Counted from the stretch's first letter, positions 38,122 through 49,904 are shown. The stretch is DNA of 64,000 bases from an uncultured Pseudomonadales bacterium (GCA_905478195.1 CAJQHM010000037.1:1-64000), one strand, 5' to 3'. A program made the numbers and translations. Notes: a model not told the origin generated them from the sequence alone.

Positions 38122-40613
38122 TTACAGAGTTCGAATCTGTGTATAGTCGGTATAGCCCAGTAGAATTTTCTCGATACCATCTTGCTTTCTGGTGTGCATG
38201 CCATCCTTAATTGCAGCGAGGTGAATTTCAGCTGCTGGCGCCCTACGCAAGATCATCTTCTTGATTTCCGAATTATTAATGAGCAGTTCGTGTATACCCA
38301 TACGACCACGGTAACCTGTATCCAAACAATCCATACAACCCGGCGCCTTATACAGCGTAAACTCACCCTTCTGCGTAAAATCTTTACGCCAATCTTCAAT
38401 TTGAGCAGCAACTTCCTCATCCGTTGCCGCTGATCTCGAACCGTCGGGAATTGCCTCACTACAATATTCAGCAGCAAGAAATTCAAGTTCGCGCGCCTCT
38501 GGCACATAAGGCTTCTTGCATGAAGTACACAGTGTTTTTGTTAGACGTTGCGACAATACACCAATCATAGCGTCGGCGAAGTTGAATGGATCCATATCCA
38601 TATCCAACAAGCGGATTATACTCTCCGCTGCGCTATTGGTGTGTAGTGTAGACAATACCAGGTGACCTGTTAGTGAGGCCTCGACCGCCGTAGAGGCTAT
38701 TTCATGGTCACGCATCTCGCCCACCATGATGATGTCTGGATCGGCACGCAAAAATGCTCGCATCGCAGCGGCGAAGGTCATCCCCACTTTATCGTTCACC
38801 TCGACTTGGCGCAGTCCCGGCTGCGTTATTTCCACGGGATCTTCCGCCGTCCATATTTTACGCTCTGTTCCATTCAAGTAATTTAGAACTGAATGCAGGG
38901 TTGTACTCTTACCCGAGCCGGTAGGACCACAGACTAGAAACAAGCCATAGGGCCTGGAGACACCATCTAGCAATCGATCGAGATTATTGCTGCTCAAGCC
39001 GATCGCGTTGACAGGCATGCACTTGCCACCGCTAAGCAGTCGAATTACCACGTCTTCGATGCCACCGGCAGTGGGAATAGTAGCGACACGTAACTCAACA
39101 TCAATCGGCGCAAAATGCCGAAAGTTAATCTTTCCGTCTTGGGGTTTATTCTTGTTGGAAATATCCAAATGAGCCATGACCTTTATTCTCGAAACAAATA
39201 CGGCTCGATATTTCGTTGGAAATTTATAATAAGTAGCCAAGACGCCATCTTTACGAAAGCGCACGACTACTTTCTGTTTACCCATTCCAGGTTCGATATG
39301 GATGTCTGACACTTTCTGGCGATGCGCATCTTCAATTATCTTGTTTACGATACGCACCACAACGTTATCTGTAACCTGAGCAGTCTCTGCCGCCGAGAAT
39401 AGAGTTTCGTCATAAGAGTCGTCATCATCCTCCCCCTCTACTTCACCGTCGAAATCGGCAATGGTCGACTCGATATCTTCCGAGGAATAGTAGAACTGCA
39501 GTGCCCAATTGATGTCTTCCGGAGACGCCATCACTGGCTCAACATATTTGTTGATATTTAAGCTGAGCGCGTCTGTAACCTGACAATCCATTGGGTTCTC
39601 TATGGCGACAACAATCTTTCCTTCATAGACGTAGAGGGGAACGACTTTATGCTTAAAGGCAATTGCCGCGGTCAGGACTCGAATAACCTCCGGCTCGACG
39701 ATGAATTCGCGCAGATTAACGAACGGAATTCCTAATTTCTTCGCTAAGCTCTGCTGAATTTCGTCCTTTGCGATTACGCCGCTATTAACTAAGATTTCAC
39801 CGAGAGCACTCTTACGTTTCTTCTTCTGTTCTTTCAACGCCTCATCAAGCTGCGCTTCCGTAACCAAATCTTCTGAGAGGAGAATCTCGCCGAGTTTCAG
39901 GTTCGGCATATTCTTCTGCCTGGACAGAGCGCCTTCTAGCTCGTCCGCATCAACAATCTTCTGACTAACTAAGTACTCACCAATCGTACGCGATCGTTCT
40001 GTCTGTTGTTCCTCGAGCGCTGTACTTAACGCCTCCTGAGACATCTGCTTCTCTTGAACGAGTAAATCACCGATCTGTCCACCAATAGCATTGCTTTCTA
40101 CCGCAGTCTTAGACACAAAAAGGTGTGTACAGTAGCGCCACTTGCGGCCAATTTTTGTTTGCTCGTAAAAATGTATTCCATTCTTGTCATTACGCGAGCC
40201 ATAAGTCTTGCCGGTGATCTCAGTTCTATCCTTAAAGAAGACCTCGAACGATCTTGCGGCCGTATCAACATCCAGACCCTCTATTTTCTCCTCCGTGTTA
40301 TTGCTAGCTAACATCGACTGATAGGGTTTCTCCAGGCGAAGAAACTTGATGGAGCTCATATCAATATCAGTCTGCGTGGTCGCCCGCGGCTCAAGAATAC
40401 TAATTATTTCTGTTGCCACATTGAACTGCACGAGCTTACCCTTGATGCGGGTATTATTGTTCAGCTCGATAGTTACCGAGGTATTTGAGTATTCAGGGCC
40501 TTCATGGACATCCGAGAACGGAGGTGTGGCTGCAGGTCTATCTTCATTGCGCCTGGGGATTGAGTAGCCATACCAACTGGCGGCTCAATCATAATCAATG
40601 CTTCGCTCTGCAT
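38122..40613 (-). CDS. PilB/GspE/MshE-like type IV pilus or type II secretion ATPase, N-terminus apparently frameshifted
   Basis: Tracked ORF ends at 40431 (GTG); Walker A GPTGSGKSTTLHSVLNYL, TAEDPVEI, RAFLRADPDIIMVGEMRD, CxxC zinc site. Open frame extends upstream, and the only good start (ATG 40613 with GAGGAG SD) lies in another frame. Confidence 0.85.
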
Positions 40614-40851
40614 TATTGCTCCTCAGCTCCTGCCGGCCAATAACGACTGCGGCAGAAGATGCTGTGATGCGTGCTAATTGGGATGACGAAAATGTTTTGG
40701 TCGATCAATGAAGTACTCTAGCAGGATTTGGAAAACTGCACAATTTGTGTATCTATCTGTTTTTATTGCTTATTTAAACAGATATAAAACTCAATTCCGC
40801 CGTTTTTGGCGTAGTCGATGTTCTCACTGAGTCTACGCCCTGCATCAGGAT

Positions 40852-41766
40852 TTATCTTATTAATTTAGCTCGGCAGAAAATAAGCAATCTGGCCAAGGTT
40901 CCAGTGGTCATGCCCACTCCGGCGAGCACCAGCATACAGGCGAATAACATGAATGTTGTGACTTCTTCCGCAAGAAAGAGGTTCCCCCAAAACAGGCTAA
41001 ACAGAGGTATGAGGAAGGTATTGGTAACGGCGAGATTCGAGCCTATGCGCGAGATGAGACGATAGAAGAGTACGAAGGCGAAGCCGGTGCAGACAATCCC
41101 AAGAGAGAATACACTAAACCAGATTGAACCCGTAGGTAACACATCAGGCATCTGCCAATAGGCAAACGGCAGCAGCATGATCGAGGAGAATAGTAAACTG
41201 CCGGTGGTAATCGCCAAACCACTTACCTTGTACAAGTGTGCGGCAGTTAGATTGATTGCAAGGCCGTAGAGCACAGCCCCCAGCAAACCCGCTGCAATCG
41301 CCTTCAGGGGTGCGTTAGCCGTTATAGGCCCTGAGTAGCTCAGCATCAAAAGCACCACTCCAAAGAACCCTAGCAGCATACCCATGACGGCGGTCAGGGA
41401 TAACTTTTGCTGCCAGAAAGTAAATGCAAGGATAGCTGTAAAGAACGGAACAGTTGCATTGAGTATCGAAGCGAACCCCGCCCCGATACTTAAAGTTGCA
41501 TAGGCCAAAAGACAGAATGGCAGCGTCATATTGCAGAGGCTAAGCACGAAGAGTGAGCGCCAGTTTGCAATTATCTCATGATGCTTCTTCATCGCTATAC
41601 AGAGCGGCAACAACACCAATAGACCAGATGCCACGCGCATTTCTATAAGAAAGAAGGGTCCAAATACCGGAGAACTCACCCGTAAGAAGAGAAAGGATGC
41701 TCCCCAAATTGCGGAGAGCAATATAAGCACCAGATAGTCTTCTAGCGCGGGTTTGCTAGCCTGCAT
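40852..41766 (-). CDS. DMT/EamA-family transporter
   Basis: 304 aa, ~10 TMs, LVLILLSAIWGASFLFLRV. Confidence 0.87.
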   Translation of the reverse strand: MQASKPALEDYLVLILLSAIWGASFLFLRVSSPVFGPFFLIEMRVASGLLVLLPLCIAMKKHHEIIANWRSLFVLSLCNMTLPFCLLAYATLSIGAGFASILNATVPFFTAILAFTFWQQKLSLTAVMGMLLGFFGVVLLMLSYSGPITANAPLKAIAAGLLGAVLYGLAINLTAAHLYKVSGLAITTGSLLFSSIMLLPFAYWQMPDVLPTGSIWFSVFSLGIVCTGFAFVLFYRLISRIGSNLAVTNTFLIPLFSLFWGNLFLAEEVTTFMLFACMLVLAGVGMTTGTLARLLIFCRAKLIR

Positions 41767-41829
41767 AGAGGGAACACCTACTCAGAGGAAAGCCTGAGCT
41801 GTTGTTAATTGACCGACAATCAAGTTGGG

Positions 41830-43005
41830 TTATGCTGTGTAGACGGCTCCGGCCGCAGCCATCGCTTTACTGACATCCACCGGCATGCCTTGGGCAGCTA
41901 ATACACTACCAAGCGCCGAAACACACAGAAGCACGTTGCTCTTATTGCTGGCAAAACCCATCAACCCGATACGCCATACGGAACCTGCCAAGGCTCCAAG
42001 ACCGGCTCCAATTTCTAAGTTGTAATCATTCAACAGAACCGATCGCACGCTTGCATCGTCGATAGATTCCGGGAAAGCGACGGCGTTCAGTTGTGGTAGT
42101 CGAAATTCCCTGTCGACGATAAATTTCAAGCCCAGAGTCTCCAAGCCTGCAAGAAGCGCCTCATGGTTCAATGCATGACGACTCCAGGCATTCTGCAATC
42201 CCTCTTCCTGAAGAATGAGCAAGGATTCGTGCAACGCATAGAGAGAATTTACTGGCGCCGTATGATGATAAGAGCGTTTTGCATCGCTGCCCCAGTAGCC
42301 CATAACCAAATTCAGATCGAGGAACCAACTCTGAACCTTGGTCTTGCGCTCTCGGATTACCCGCGCTGCACGCCCGGAAAAAGACACAGGAGACAAACCG
42401 GGGACACAAGACAAACACTTCTGCGTGCCAGAATAGATAGCATCGATCCCCCACTCGTCTACTTCTAACTCGATCCCACCTAATGACGTCACTGCATCAA
42501 CGATAGAGAGGCAATCATACTTCGCGGCTAAGCCACACAGAGCCTGAACATCGGAGCGCACTCCCGTAGAAGTCTCAGCGTGAACGAAGGCAATGGCCAT
42601 TGCATCAGGGTTATCAGTTAACGCCTGCTCCGCCTTATCGATATCGATAGTGCTGCCCCAGGCATCTTCCACCATAATCGCCTCGGCGCCACAGCGCTCG
42701 ACGTTCTCTTTCATGCGCCCACCGAACACCCCGTTCTGACAGATTACCACCTTGTCTCCACGCTCGAGCAGGTTCGTGAACACAGTTTCCATTCCCGCCG
42801 ACCCCGGTGCAGATACTGGCATCGTAAGTGCGTTGCCAGTCTTAAAAGCATGCTGCAACAACAACTTCGTCTCATCCATCATTTGGATGAAGGCGGGATC
42901 GAGATGACCAATAGTAGGGCGTGAAAGCGCCTCTAGGATGCGTGGGTTTACATCGGAAGGACCGGGTCCCATTAGAGTACGTACTGGGGGATGGAAAGAT
43001 TTCAT
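41830..43005 (-). CDS. PLP-dependent alanine/serine--glyoxylate aminotransferase family protein
   Basis: MGPGPSDVNPRILEALSRPTIGHLDPAF...; YSGTQKCLSCVPGLSPVSFS with PLP-Lys. Start set at MKSFHPP. Confidence 0.87.
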   Translation of the reverse strand: MKSFHPPVRTLMGPGPSDVNPRILEALSRPTIGHLDPAFIQMMDETKLLLQHAFKTGNALTMPVSAPGSAGMETVFTNLLERGDKVVICQNGVFGGRMKENVERCGAEAIMVEDAWGSTIDIDKAEQALTDNPDAMAIAFVHAETSTGVRSDVQALCGLAAKYDCLSIVDAVTSLGGIELEVDEWGIDAIYSGTQKCLSCVPGLSPVSFSGRAARVIRERKTKVQSWFLDLNLVMGYWGSDAKRSYHHTAPVNSLYALHESLLILQEEGLQNAWSRHALNHEALLAGLETLGLKFIVDREFRLPQLNAVAFPESIDDASVRSVLLNDYNLEIGAGLGALAGSVWRIGLMGFASNKSNVLLCVSALGSVLAAQGMPVDVSKAMAAAGAVYTA

Positions 43006-43048
43006 TGATTGCTGACCCCTATAAAGCCTTTTAAAGATTGGAACCAAT

Positions 43049-43078
43049 AAAAAAGCCGAGAAAAACTCGGCTTTTCTT
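43049..43078 (-). terminator. Terminator at the end of the ribosomal block
   Basis: Minus strand AAGAAAAGCCGAGTTTTTCTCGGCTTTTTT downstream of rplQ. Confidence 0.88.
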
Positions 43079-43100
43079 AATACGATGAATACCTAACAGG

Positions 43101-43508
43101 CTAATCCTCTGCAGCTACCGCCGCTGATTCGGTGTCGTCAGCTTCCGCATTTGGGCGACCTACTAGCTCAACATAAGCCATAGTTGCTTTATCGCCTGCA
43201 CGCTCACCGCACTTGAGAATGCGTATGTAGCCACCAGGTCGGTCCGTGTAACGTGGACCGAGCTCAGTAAACAACTTACCCACCGTAGCCTTGCTACGAG
43301 TGCGACTAAATGCCAAGCGGCGATTAGCCACACTGTCATTTTTTGCCAGTGTAATTAAAGGCTCCGCAACAGATCTCAGCTCTTTAGCCTTGATCAGTGT
43401 GGTCTTAATGATTTCATGTTCAACCAATGAAATAGTCATATTTCTGAACATGGCTTGTCGGTGCGAACTATTTCTATTTAGCTGGCGACCGCTTTGTCGA
43501 TGACGCAT
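43101..43508 (-). CDS. rplQ: 50S ribosomal protein L17
   Basis: [24 protein letters not shown]. Confidence 0.97.
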   Translation of the reverse strand: MRHRQSGRQLNRNSSHRQAMFRNMTISLVEHEIIKTTLIKAKELRSVAEPLITLAKNDSVANRRLAFSRTRSKATVGKLFTELGPRYTDRPGGYIRILKCGERAGDKATMAYVELVGRPNAEADDTESAAVAAED

Positions 43509-43543
43509 AACTCGTTACCTTATTCTTAAGGGCTAGATTAATT

Positions 43544-44542
43544 CTAAGCCGCCCGATCGTCAGATTTAAGACTAGACGGAGGCCAGTTTTCCAGACGCAG
43601 ACCAAGTGATAGTCCACGCGTAGCCAATACGTCTTTAATCTCTGTTAGAGACTTCTTACCTAGATTTGGTGTCTTCAACAACTCAACTTCCGTGCGCTGA
43701 ATAAGATCACCAATATAATAGATGTCTTCCGCTTTTAAGCAGTTCGCAGAACGAACTGTAAGCTCAAGATCATCAACCGGGCGAAGAAGGATAGGGTCGA
43801 TCTCATCTTCGTGCTCCTCTGGCTCAGCAACAATCTCACTCTGTAGATCAACAAATACAGCTAGTTGATGCTGCAGAATTGTAGCTGCACGACGAATCGC
43901 TTCTTCCGGATCGATAGTACCGTTAGTTTCTAAATCTATAACTAGCTTATCGAGGTCTGTTCGTTGTTCTACACGTGCGTTCTCTACTGAGTACGATACG
44001 CGAATAACAGGTGTGTACGAGGCATCTAGTACTAATTTGCCTACACTGCGTGTCTCGTCGTCGTCAGATGTACGACTATCTGCTGGAGAATAACCTCTAC
44101 CCTTGCGAACAGTAAGGCGCATATTCAACTCGCCATTCCCATTCAGATTGGCGATAACATGATCAGGGTTAATAATCTCAACATCGTGATCTACGGCAAT
44201 GTCTCCAGCGGTAATTGTACCTGACCCTTTCTTGTTCAGGGTGAGAACTGCCTCATCGTTGTTATTTAAGACTATGGCTACACCTTTCAAATTGAGAAGA
44301 ATCTCAATCACATCTTCGCGTACACCTTCTATAGTGCTGTACTCATGTACGACACCATCAATCTCGACTTCTTCAACCGCGCAGCCAGGCATAGAAGAAA
44401 GCAAGATTCTTCTTAGCGCATTGCCTAGAGTATGACCGAAGCCACGCTCTAGAGGCTCAAGCACAACCTTCGAGTGACAGGAATCGAATTCGTCGACTTG
44501 TATCACTTGCGGTGTTAGAAAATCTGATAATGAAATTTGCAT
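43544..44542 (-). CDS. rpoA: RNA polymerase alpha subunit
   Basis: [18 protein letters not shown]...; start moved to ATG 44542. Confidence 0.97.
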   Translation of the reverse strand: MQISLSDFLTPQVIQVDEFDSCHSKVVLEPLERGFGHTLGNALRRILLSSMPGCAVEEVEIDGVVHEYSTIEGVREDVIEILLNLKGVAIVLNNNDEAVLTLNKKGSGTITAGDIAVDHDVEIINPDHVIANLNGNGELNMRLTVRKGRGYSPADSRTSDDDETRSVGKLVLDASYTPVIRVSYSVENARVEQRTDLDKLVIDLETNGTIDPEEAIRRAATILQHQLAVFVDLQSEIVAEPEEHEDEIDPILLRPVDDLELTVRSANCLKAEDIYYIGDLIQRTEVELLKTPNLGKKSLTEIKDVLATRGLSLGLRLENWPPSSLKSDDRAA

Positions 44543-44568
44543 GAAATCCACCCTTTGTGTGATTGTCA

Positions 44569-45189
44569 CTACTTGGAATATAGCTCGACGATAAGGTTCT
44601 CATTGATCTCAGCAGGCAGATCTTCGCGTTCAGGCTTACGCGTGAACTGACCTTCAAGTTTGCTCTGATCTACTGAAATCCAATCGATTGGGTTACGCTG
44701 AGAAGCTAGTTCCAATGCTGATTTAATACGTAGTTGTTCCTTGGCTTTCTGGCGAATCGCTACAGAGTCACCTTCGGCTACACGATAAGAAGCAATATTA
44801 ACCACTTCACCGTTTACTGTAATAGATTTATGCGCAACGAGCTGACGCGCTTCGGCACGAGTCGAACCGAAACCCATACGATATACGACGTTATCCAGTC
44901 GGCATTCCAAGAGCTGCAAAAGGTTCTCGCCAGTAGCTCCCTTTAATCGCGCCGCTTCTTTATAGTAGCCACGGAACTGCTTCTCCAGGACACCATAAGT
45001 TCTGCGAACTTTCTGTTTTTCGCGCAGCTGAACACCGTAATCCGATAAGCGACCACGACGAGCGCCGTGCTGGCCTGGAATCGTATCAGCCTTACACTTG
45101 CTATCGAGAGGGCGAACACCGCTCTTAAGAAACAAATCAGTTCCTTCGCGGCGGGACAACTTACATTTTGGGCCTAAATAACGGGCCAT
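44569..45189 (-). CDS. rpsD: 30S ribosomal protein S4
   Basis: [24 protein letters not shown]. Confidence 0.98.
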   Translation of the reverse strand: MARYLGPKCKLSRREGTDLFLKSGVRPLDSKCKADTIPGQHGARRGRLSDYGVQLREKQKVRRTYGVLEKQFRGYYKEAARLKGATGENLLQLLECRLDNVVYRMGFGSTRAEARQLVAHKSITVNGEVVNIASYRVAEGDSVAIRQKAKEQLRIKSALELASQRNPIDWISVDQSKLEGQFTRKPEREDLPAEINENLIVELYSK

Positions 45190-45243
45190 AGTCTATCTCC
45201 TGTGCTCTTGCACGTATCAGAAGAGCTTCTGCTTACTTATCGT

Positions 45244-45639
45244 TTAAACGCGTCGCTTCTTAGGCGGTCGACAACCATTGTGTGGAATTGGCGTGACGTC
45301 TGTAATATTTCCGACTCGAAGACCGCAATTATTTAACGCTCTAACAGCTGATTCACGACCAGGACCAGGTCCATTAACCTTTACGTCCAAAGTCTGCAAT
45401 CCATAAAGTTCGATTGCCGCTTTTCCTGCTTTCTCAGCTGCAACCTGTGCCGCGAAGGGCGTGCTCTTTCTAGAGCCACGAAAACCGGAACCACCGGCAG
45501 TCGCCCAGCTCAATGCATTTCCCTGACGATCGGTAATAGTGATGATCGTGTTATTAAAAGATGCATGAATAAAAGCAAGACCATCGATAACGGCATTGCG
45601 GGTTTTCTTTTTAGTCGACTTCTCTGCTGGCTTAGCCAT
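45244..45639 (-). CDS. rpsK: 30S ribosomal protein S11
   Basis: [29 protein letters not shown]. Confidence 0.98.
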   Translation of the reverse strand: MAKPAEKSTKKKTRNAVIDGLAFIHASFNNTIITITDRQGNALSWATAGGSGFRGSRKSTPFAAQVAAEKAGKAAIELYGLQTLDVKVNGPGPGRESAVRALNNCGLRVGNITDVTPIPHNGCRPPKKRRV

Positions 45640-45675
45640 AAATTATTCCATCTAACTCTAAATTTCGCTCGATTC

Positions 45676-45748
45676 GGGGTCAGAGTAAAAACTCATCGCC
45701 TGACTTATAATATCCACTGAACTTTAAAGGAGTTTTTACTCTGACCCC
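45676..45748. repeat. Perfect 19-bp inverted repeat with 35-nt spacer (REP/RAYT-type or MITE-like candidate)
   Basis: GGGGTCAGAGTAAAAACTC (45676..45694) and GAGTTTTTACTCTGACCCC (45730..45748), exact reverse complements, in the rpsM-rpsK spacer. Confidence 0.9.
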
Positions 45749-45757
45749 ATTTGGCAA

Positions 45758-46114
45758 TTACTTGCGAATAGGCTTACGTGGGCCTTTTCTGGTTCTTGCA
45801 TTTGTTTTGGTGCGCTGCCCACGAACAGGTAGGGAACGACGATGACGAATACCGCGGTTACAACCTAAATCCATCAGACGCTTAATATTCATCGAAACTT
45901 CGCGTCGCAGATCACCCTCAGTTATGAGGTTCGCTACTTCCGCGCGAATAGTGTCTAGTTGCTCAGGGCTAAGATCACTAGTCTTCGTAGAAGGCGTGAT
46001 TCCAGTCTTGTCACAAATCGCGCTTGCGGTAGTTGGACCGACTCCAAAAACATAACGCAAAGAAATAACGATATGCTTGTTGTCGGGTATGTTGACTCCG
46101 GCAATACGTGCCAT
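45758..46114 (-). CDS. rpsM: 30S ribosomal protein S13
   Basis: [26 protein letters not shown]. Confidence 0.98.
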   Translation of the reverse strand: MARIAGVNIPDNKHIVISLRYVFGVGPTTASAICDKTGITPSTKTSDLSPEQLDTIRAEVANLITEGDLRREVSMNIKRLMDLGCNRGIRHRRSLPVRGQRTKTNARTRKGPRKPIRK

Positions 46115-46167
46115 AAAGGTGCTCCGTTCTCTACTATTCTTAACTACGAATTCAGTCTAAATCAGGA

Positions 46168-46284
46168 CTATCCCTGACGTTGTTTGTGTCTTGGTTCGGC
46201 CTTGCAAATTACTCGCACAGAGCCATTACGCTTAATTACTTTGCAGTTTCGGCAAATTTTCTTAACAGATGCTCTAACTTTCAT
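46168..46284 (-). CDS. rpmJ: 50S ribosomal protein L36
   Basis: Read from sequence (not in ORF track): [38 protein letters not shown]. Confidence 0.96.
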   Translation of the reverse strand: MKVRASVKKICRNCKVIKRNGSVRVICKAEPRHKQRQG

Positions 46285-46336
46285 GTTCGTTCTCCGTTGT
46301 TCTTCTAACAGTATCTAGATAGATCAAACCGAAATA

Positions 46337-47662
46337 TCAAATACCGCTACGTCCGTAATTACCTAGCTTCGACTTCTTCATCAGTGAATCATACTGATGA
46401 GACATTAGGTGCGACTGTACCTGGGACCAGAAGTCCATGGTTACAACGACCGAAATCAACAGCGCCGTGCCACCTAAGTTAAACGGCACATTGGCAAACA
46501 TTTGCATAAAATTCGGTAACAAACACACAAGAGTGATGTATACAGCACCGAACATAGTGAGCCTGGTGATTACGCCGTCGATATACTTCGCGGTTTGCTC
46601 ACCCGGTCGAATGCCTGGAATAAAAGCACTCGAGCGCTTCAAATTTTCGGCAACATCACGAGGATTGAAAACCAATGCCGTATAGAAGAAGCAGAAGAAT
46701 ATAATCATCGCACTGAATATTATGATGTAAAGCGGCTGCCCAGGGCCAATCAGGAACGCTAGCTCCTGTAACCACTCCGAACCTTCAGCCTGTCCAAACC
46801 AGTTAGCGATACTGGCAGGGAATAATAAAATACTGCTGGCGAAAATCGCCGGTATAACACCCGCCATATTAATCTTGAGGGGAAGATGACTGGCTTGAGC
46901 CTGATACATCTTCCTGCCTTGCTGGCGCTTCGCATAATTAACTGTTATGCGTCGCTGCGCTCGCTCGATATAGACAATGCAGGCGATAACGCCGATAGCT
47001 ATCAATCCAACGACTAGTAGAAGAACGCCATTAATCTGGCCTTCATAGGCCTGAGTCAACGAGGTGCCTATCGCCGCAGGAAAACCCGCAACAATTCCGG
47101 CGAAGATCAGCATGGATATACCGTTACCGATTCCTTTCTCTGTAATCTGCTCACCCAGCCACATTAGGAACATCGCACCAGTAACAAGGGATACGATCGC
47201 TGTAAAGTTGAATGCCAGACCGGGGGCATAAGCCATTGGAGCCAGCAACCCGACTGTCATACCAGTGCCCTGAACTGTTGCCAGAACCAAAGCACCATAA
47301 CGTGTGTATTGTGAAATCTTGCGGCGACCTGACTCACCCTCTTTCTTAAGCTGATCCAGCTGTGGGCTCACAGCAGAAAGCAGCTGCATAATAATCGAGG
47401 CTGAAATATAAGGCATGATACCCAGAGCCAAAATGCTCATTCGCTCTAACGCCCCGCCACCGAACATATTGATCATGTCAGTGAAGGTGCCTTCCTGTGC
47501 TGAAAAGAAGGAAGCCAACTGTAATGGATCTATTCCAGGAACAGGTATATGTGTGCCTACTCGATAGACGAATATGGCAAACAATAGGAACAACAGGCGT
47601 GACTTGAGCTCGCCGAGCCCCGCGCCTATGTTTTCTGGATTTATGTTTGGTTTAGTTGCCAT
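46337..47662 (-). CDS. secY: Protein translocase subunit SecY
   Basis: 441 aa; [31 protein letters not shown]. Confidence 0.97.
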   Translation of the reverse strand: MATKPNINPENIGAGLGELKSRLLFLLFAIFVYRVGTHIPVPGIDPLQLASFFSAQEGTFTDMINMFGGGALERMSILALGIMPYISASIIMQLLSAVSPQLDQLKKEGESGRRKISQYTRYGALVLATVQGTGMTVGLLAPMAYAPGLAFNFTAIVSLVTGAMFLMWLGEQITEKGIGNGISMLIFAGIVAGFPAAIGTSLTQAYEGQINGVLLLVVGLIAIGVIACIVYIERAQRRITVNYAKRQQGRKMYQAQASHLPLKINMAGVIPAIFASSILLFPASIANWFGQAEGSEWLQELAFLIGPGQPLYIIIFSAMIIFFCFFYTALVFNPRDVAENLKRSSAFIPGIRPGEQTAKYIDGVITRLTMFGAVYITLVCLLPNFMQMFANVPFNLGGTALLISVVVTMDFWSQVQSHLMSHQYDSLMKKSKLGNYGRSGI

Positions 47663-47692
47663 TACTTTTCTTAATTAGTCCGCTTATCGGCT

Positions 47693-48262
47693 CTATTCTT
47701 CTGCTGCCGGCGCATCATCCGCAGGCGCTGCAGCTTTCTTTGCTGCTTTAGCAGGCTTCTTATTATCCGCCGCAACAGGCTTGTCAGCTTTCTTCGCTAA
47801 CTTCTTAACTTTAACAGGGGCCTCGATATCGATGACCTTGCCACCGGCAGCTTCGATAGCTGCACGCGCTCCCTTAGTTGCGCCAATGCCTTCAAGAGTA
47901 ACTGCCTTAGTTACCTCACCGGAGAGCATCACCTTCGCGCGCTTAATGCCTGCCGTGATTAGATTAGCCTTACGCAAAACCTCTACAGTGATAACGTCTG
48001 CATCAAGCTTGTTTAATTCTGATGTGCGAATCTCAGCCGAAACACGGGCGATGCGAGAGCTAAAGCCATACTTGGGCAGTCGCATTTGCAAAGGCATTTG
48101 ACCGCCTTCAAAACCTGGTCGTACTGTACCGCCGGTGCGAGACTTCTGACCTTTGTGACCGCTGCCACTAGTCTTACCAGAGCCACTGCCGACACCACGA
48201 CCTACGCGTTTCTTCGCTTTATGGCTGCCAGGAGCTGGGCTTAATGTATTTAGTTCCATCAC
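47693..48262 (-). CDS. rplO: 50S ribosomal protein L15 with low-complexity C-terminal extension
   Basis: [41 protein letters not shown]; 189 aa including a Lys/Ala-rich tail. Confidence 0.96.
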   Translation of the reverse strand: MMELNTLSPAPGSHKAKKRVGRGVGSGSGKTSGSGHKGQKSRTGGTVRPGFEGGQMPLQMRLPKYGFSSRIARVSAEIRTSELNKLDADVITVEVLRKANLITAGIKRAKVMLSGEVTKAVTLEGIGATKGARAAIEAAGGKVIDIEAPVKVKKLAKKADKPVAADNKKPAKAAKKAAAPADDAPAAEE

Positions 48263-48269
48263 AATATCC

Positions 48270-48458
48270 TTAGTCTACGGCGACCATGTAGCTAACTTTG
48301 TTAATCATCCCGCGAACCGATGGGGTATCTTCCACCTCCACGCATTGGTTCATACGACGCAGACCAAGACCCTTCAAGCACAGCTTGTGCTTCGGAAGTG
48401 TACCGATTGGGCTACGTACTAAAGTCACTTTGACTGTATTTTTCTTCGCCATTTTCAA
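48270..48458 (-). CDS. rpmD: 50S ribosomal protein L30
   Basis: [26 protein letters not shown]. Confidence 0.96.
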   Translation of the reverse strand: MKMAKKNTVKVTLVRSPIGTLPKHKLCLKGLGLRRMNQCVEVEDTPSVRGMINKVSYMVAVD

Positions 48459-48486
48459 ACCTACTATTACTAAACCCAGTTAGTTC

Positions 48487-48996
48487 TTAACCCACTATCT
48501 CTTCGACTGACTTGCCACGCTTATTGGCAATATCTTCAGGCGAACGCATGTCTCGTAGACCGTTAAACGTAGCTCGCACTACGTTAACTGGATTAGTTGA
48601 CCCATAACATTTAGCCAATACATTCTGCACACCCGCTAATTCCAGGATAGCGCGCATTGCGCCACCAGCAATTACGCCTGTACCTTCAGAGGCTGGCTGC
48701 ATATAAACCTTGGAGGCACCGTGCTTTGCTTTAATTGGATATTGCAAAGTGTGGCCGTCAAGATTAACGGTAATCATGTTGCGGCGTGCTGCTTCCATCG
48801 CCTTCTGAATCGCCAGAGGGACTTCTCTAGCCTTGCCGCGACCAAAGCCGATACGGCCATTGCCGTCACCAACTGCAGTGAGCGCTGTAAAACCAAAGAT
48901 CCGACCACCCTTAACCACTTTTGCTACGCGGTTAACCTGGATCAGTTTTTCCTGCATGCCCTCTTCGTTCTTATCAGGCTGGTCTCTATATGCCAT
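48487..48996 (-). CDS. rpsE: 30S ribosomal protein S5
   Basis: [35 protein letters not shown]. Confidence 0.97.
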   Translation of the reverse strand: MAYRDQPDKNEEGMQEKLIQVNRVAKVVKGGRIFGFTALTAVGDGNGRIGFGRGKAREVPLAIQKAMEAARRNMITVNLDGHTLQYPIKAKHGASKVYMQPASEGTGVIAGGAMRAILELAGVQNVLAKCYGSTNPVNVVRATFNGLRDMRSPEDIANKRGKSVEEIVG

Positions 48997-49008
48997 AGTT
49001 CAAAACCC

Positions 49009-49359
49009 TTAAAATTCTAATCCGCCTTCACGAGCTGCTTCGGCTAATGCCTTTATGCGGCCGTGATAGGCATAACCTGAACGATCAAAAGCGACTTTTT
49101 CAATGCCAGCTGCTTTAGCTCGTTCAGCGATTAATTTTCCGACTTTGCCAGCTGCATCGACATTGCCAGTCTTTCCTCCACGCGCATCTTTTTCAACAGT
49201 AGATGCCGAGGCCAAAATTACGTCACCAGTAGGCGCGATTACTTGCGCATAGATGTGTCTAGGCGAACGATATACACACAATCTGTTCATGCGTAGTTCG
49301 CTAATCTTTGCTCTGGCTCTCTTTGCTCGTCTAATACGAGCGACTTTTTTAACGTTCAT
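49009..49359 (-). CDS. rplR: 50S ribosomal protein L18
   Basis: [28 protein letters not shown]. Confidence 0.96.
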   Translation of the reverse strand: MNVKKVARIRRAKRARAKISELRMNRLCVYRSPRHIYAQVIAPTGDVILASASTVEKDARGGKTGNVDAAGKVGKLIAERAKAAGIEKVAFDRSGYAYHGRIKALAEAAREGGLEF

Positions 49360-49370
49360 AGTTTTGTGCC

Positions 49371-49904
49371 CTATTTCTTCTTCGCTTCTTTTCTAAATAC
49401 ACGTTCATCAACGTAGCGAATTCCCTTGCCCTTATAAGGCTCAGGTGGACGAAAATCTCTGATTTCCGCAGCGACTTGACCCACGAGCTGCTTGTCAGCC
49501 CCGGTGATCACGATTTCTGTTTGCGAAGGAGTCTCAGCTTTCACCCCTTCTGGAAGTTCATAGTTAATCGGGTGAGAATATCCAACAGTGATATTTATTT
49601 TCTTACCCTCGGCCTTGGCTCTATAACCAACGCCCTGAAGCTCTAATTTCTTTTCAAAGCCTTGGCTAACACCAACGCACATGTTGTTGATTAGCGAGCG
49701 AAAAGTACCGGCCATGGCATTTGCCTGCCGTGAACCATCTTTAGCGGAGACGTTAAGAATCTCTCCATCCTGCGCAACAGCTACTGAGCTGTGCAAGACT
49801 AGGCTCAGGTTTCCCTTGCTACCTTTTACCGATATCTCGGTGTCGCTAAGGTTTGTTTCTACGCCCTTAGGTATCTCTACCGGGCTATTCGCTACTCTGG
49901 ACAT
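49371..49904 (-). CDS. rplF: 50S ribosomal protein L6
   Basis: [16 protein letters not shown]...[14 protein letters not shown]. Confidence 0.97.
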   Translation of the reverse strand: MSRVANSPVEIPKGVETNLSDTEISVKGSKGNLSLVLHSSVAVAQDGEILNVSAKDGSRQANAMAGTFRSLINNMCVGVSQGFEKKLELQGVGYRAKAEGKKINITVGYSHPINYELPEGVKAETPSQTEIVITGADKQLVGQVAAEIRDFRPPEPYKGKGIRYVDERVFRKEAKKK

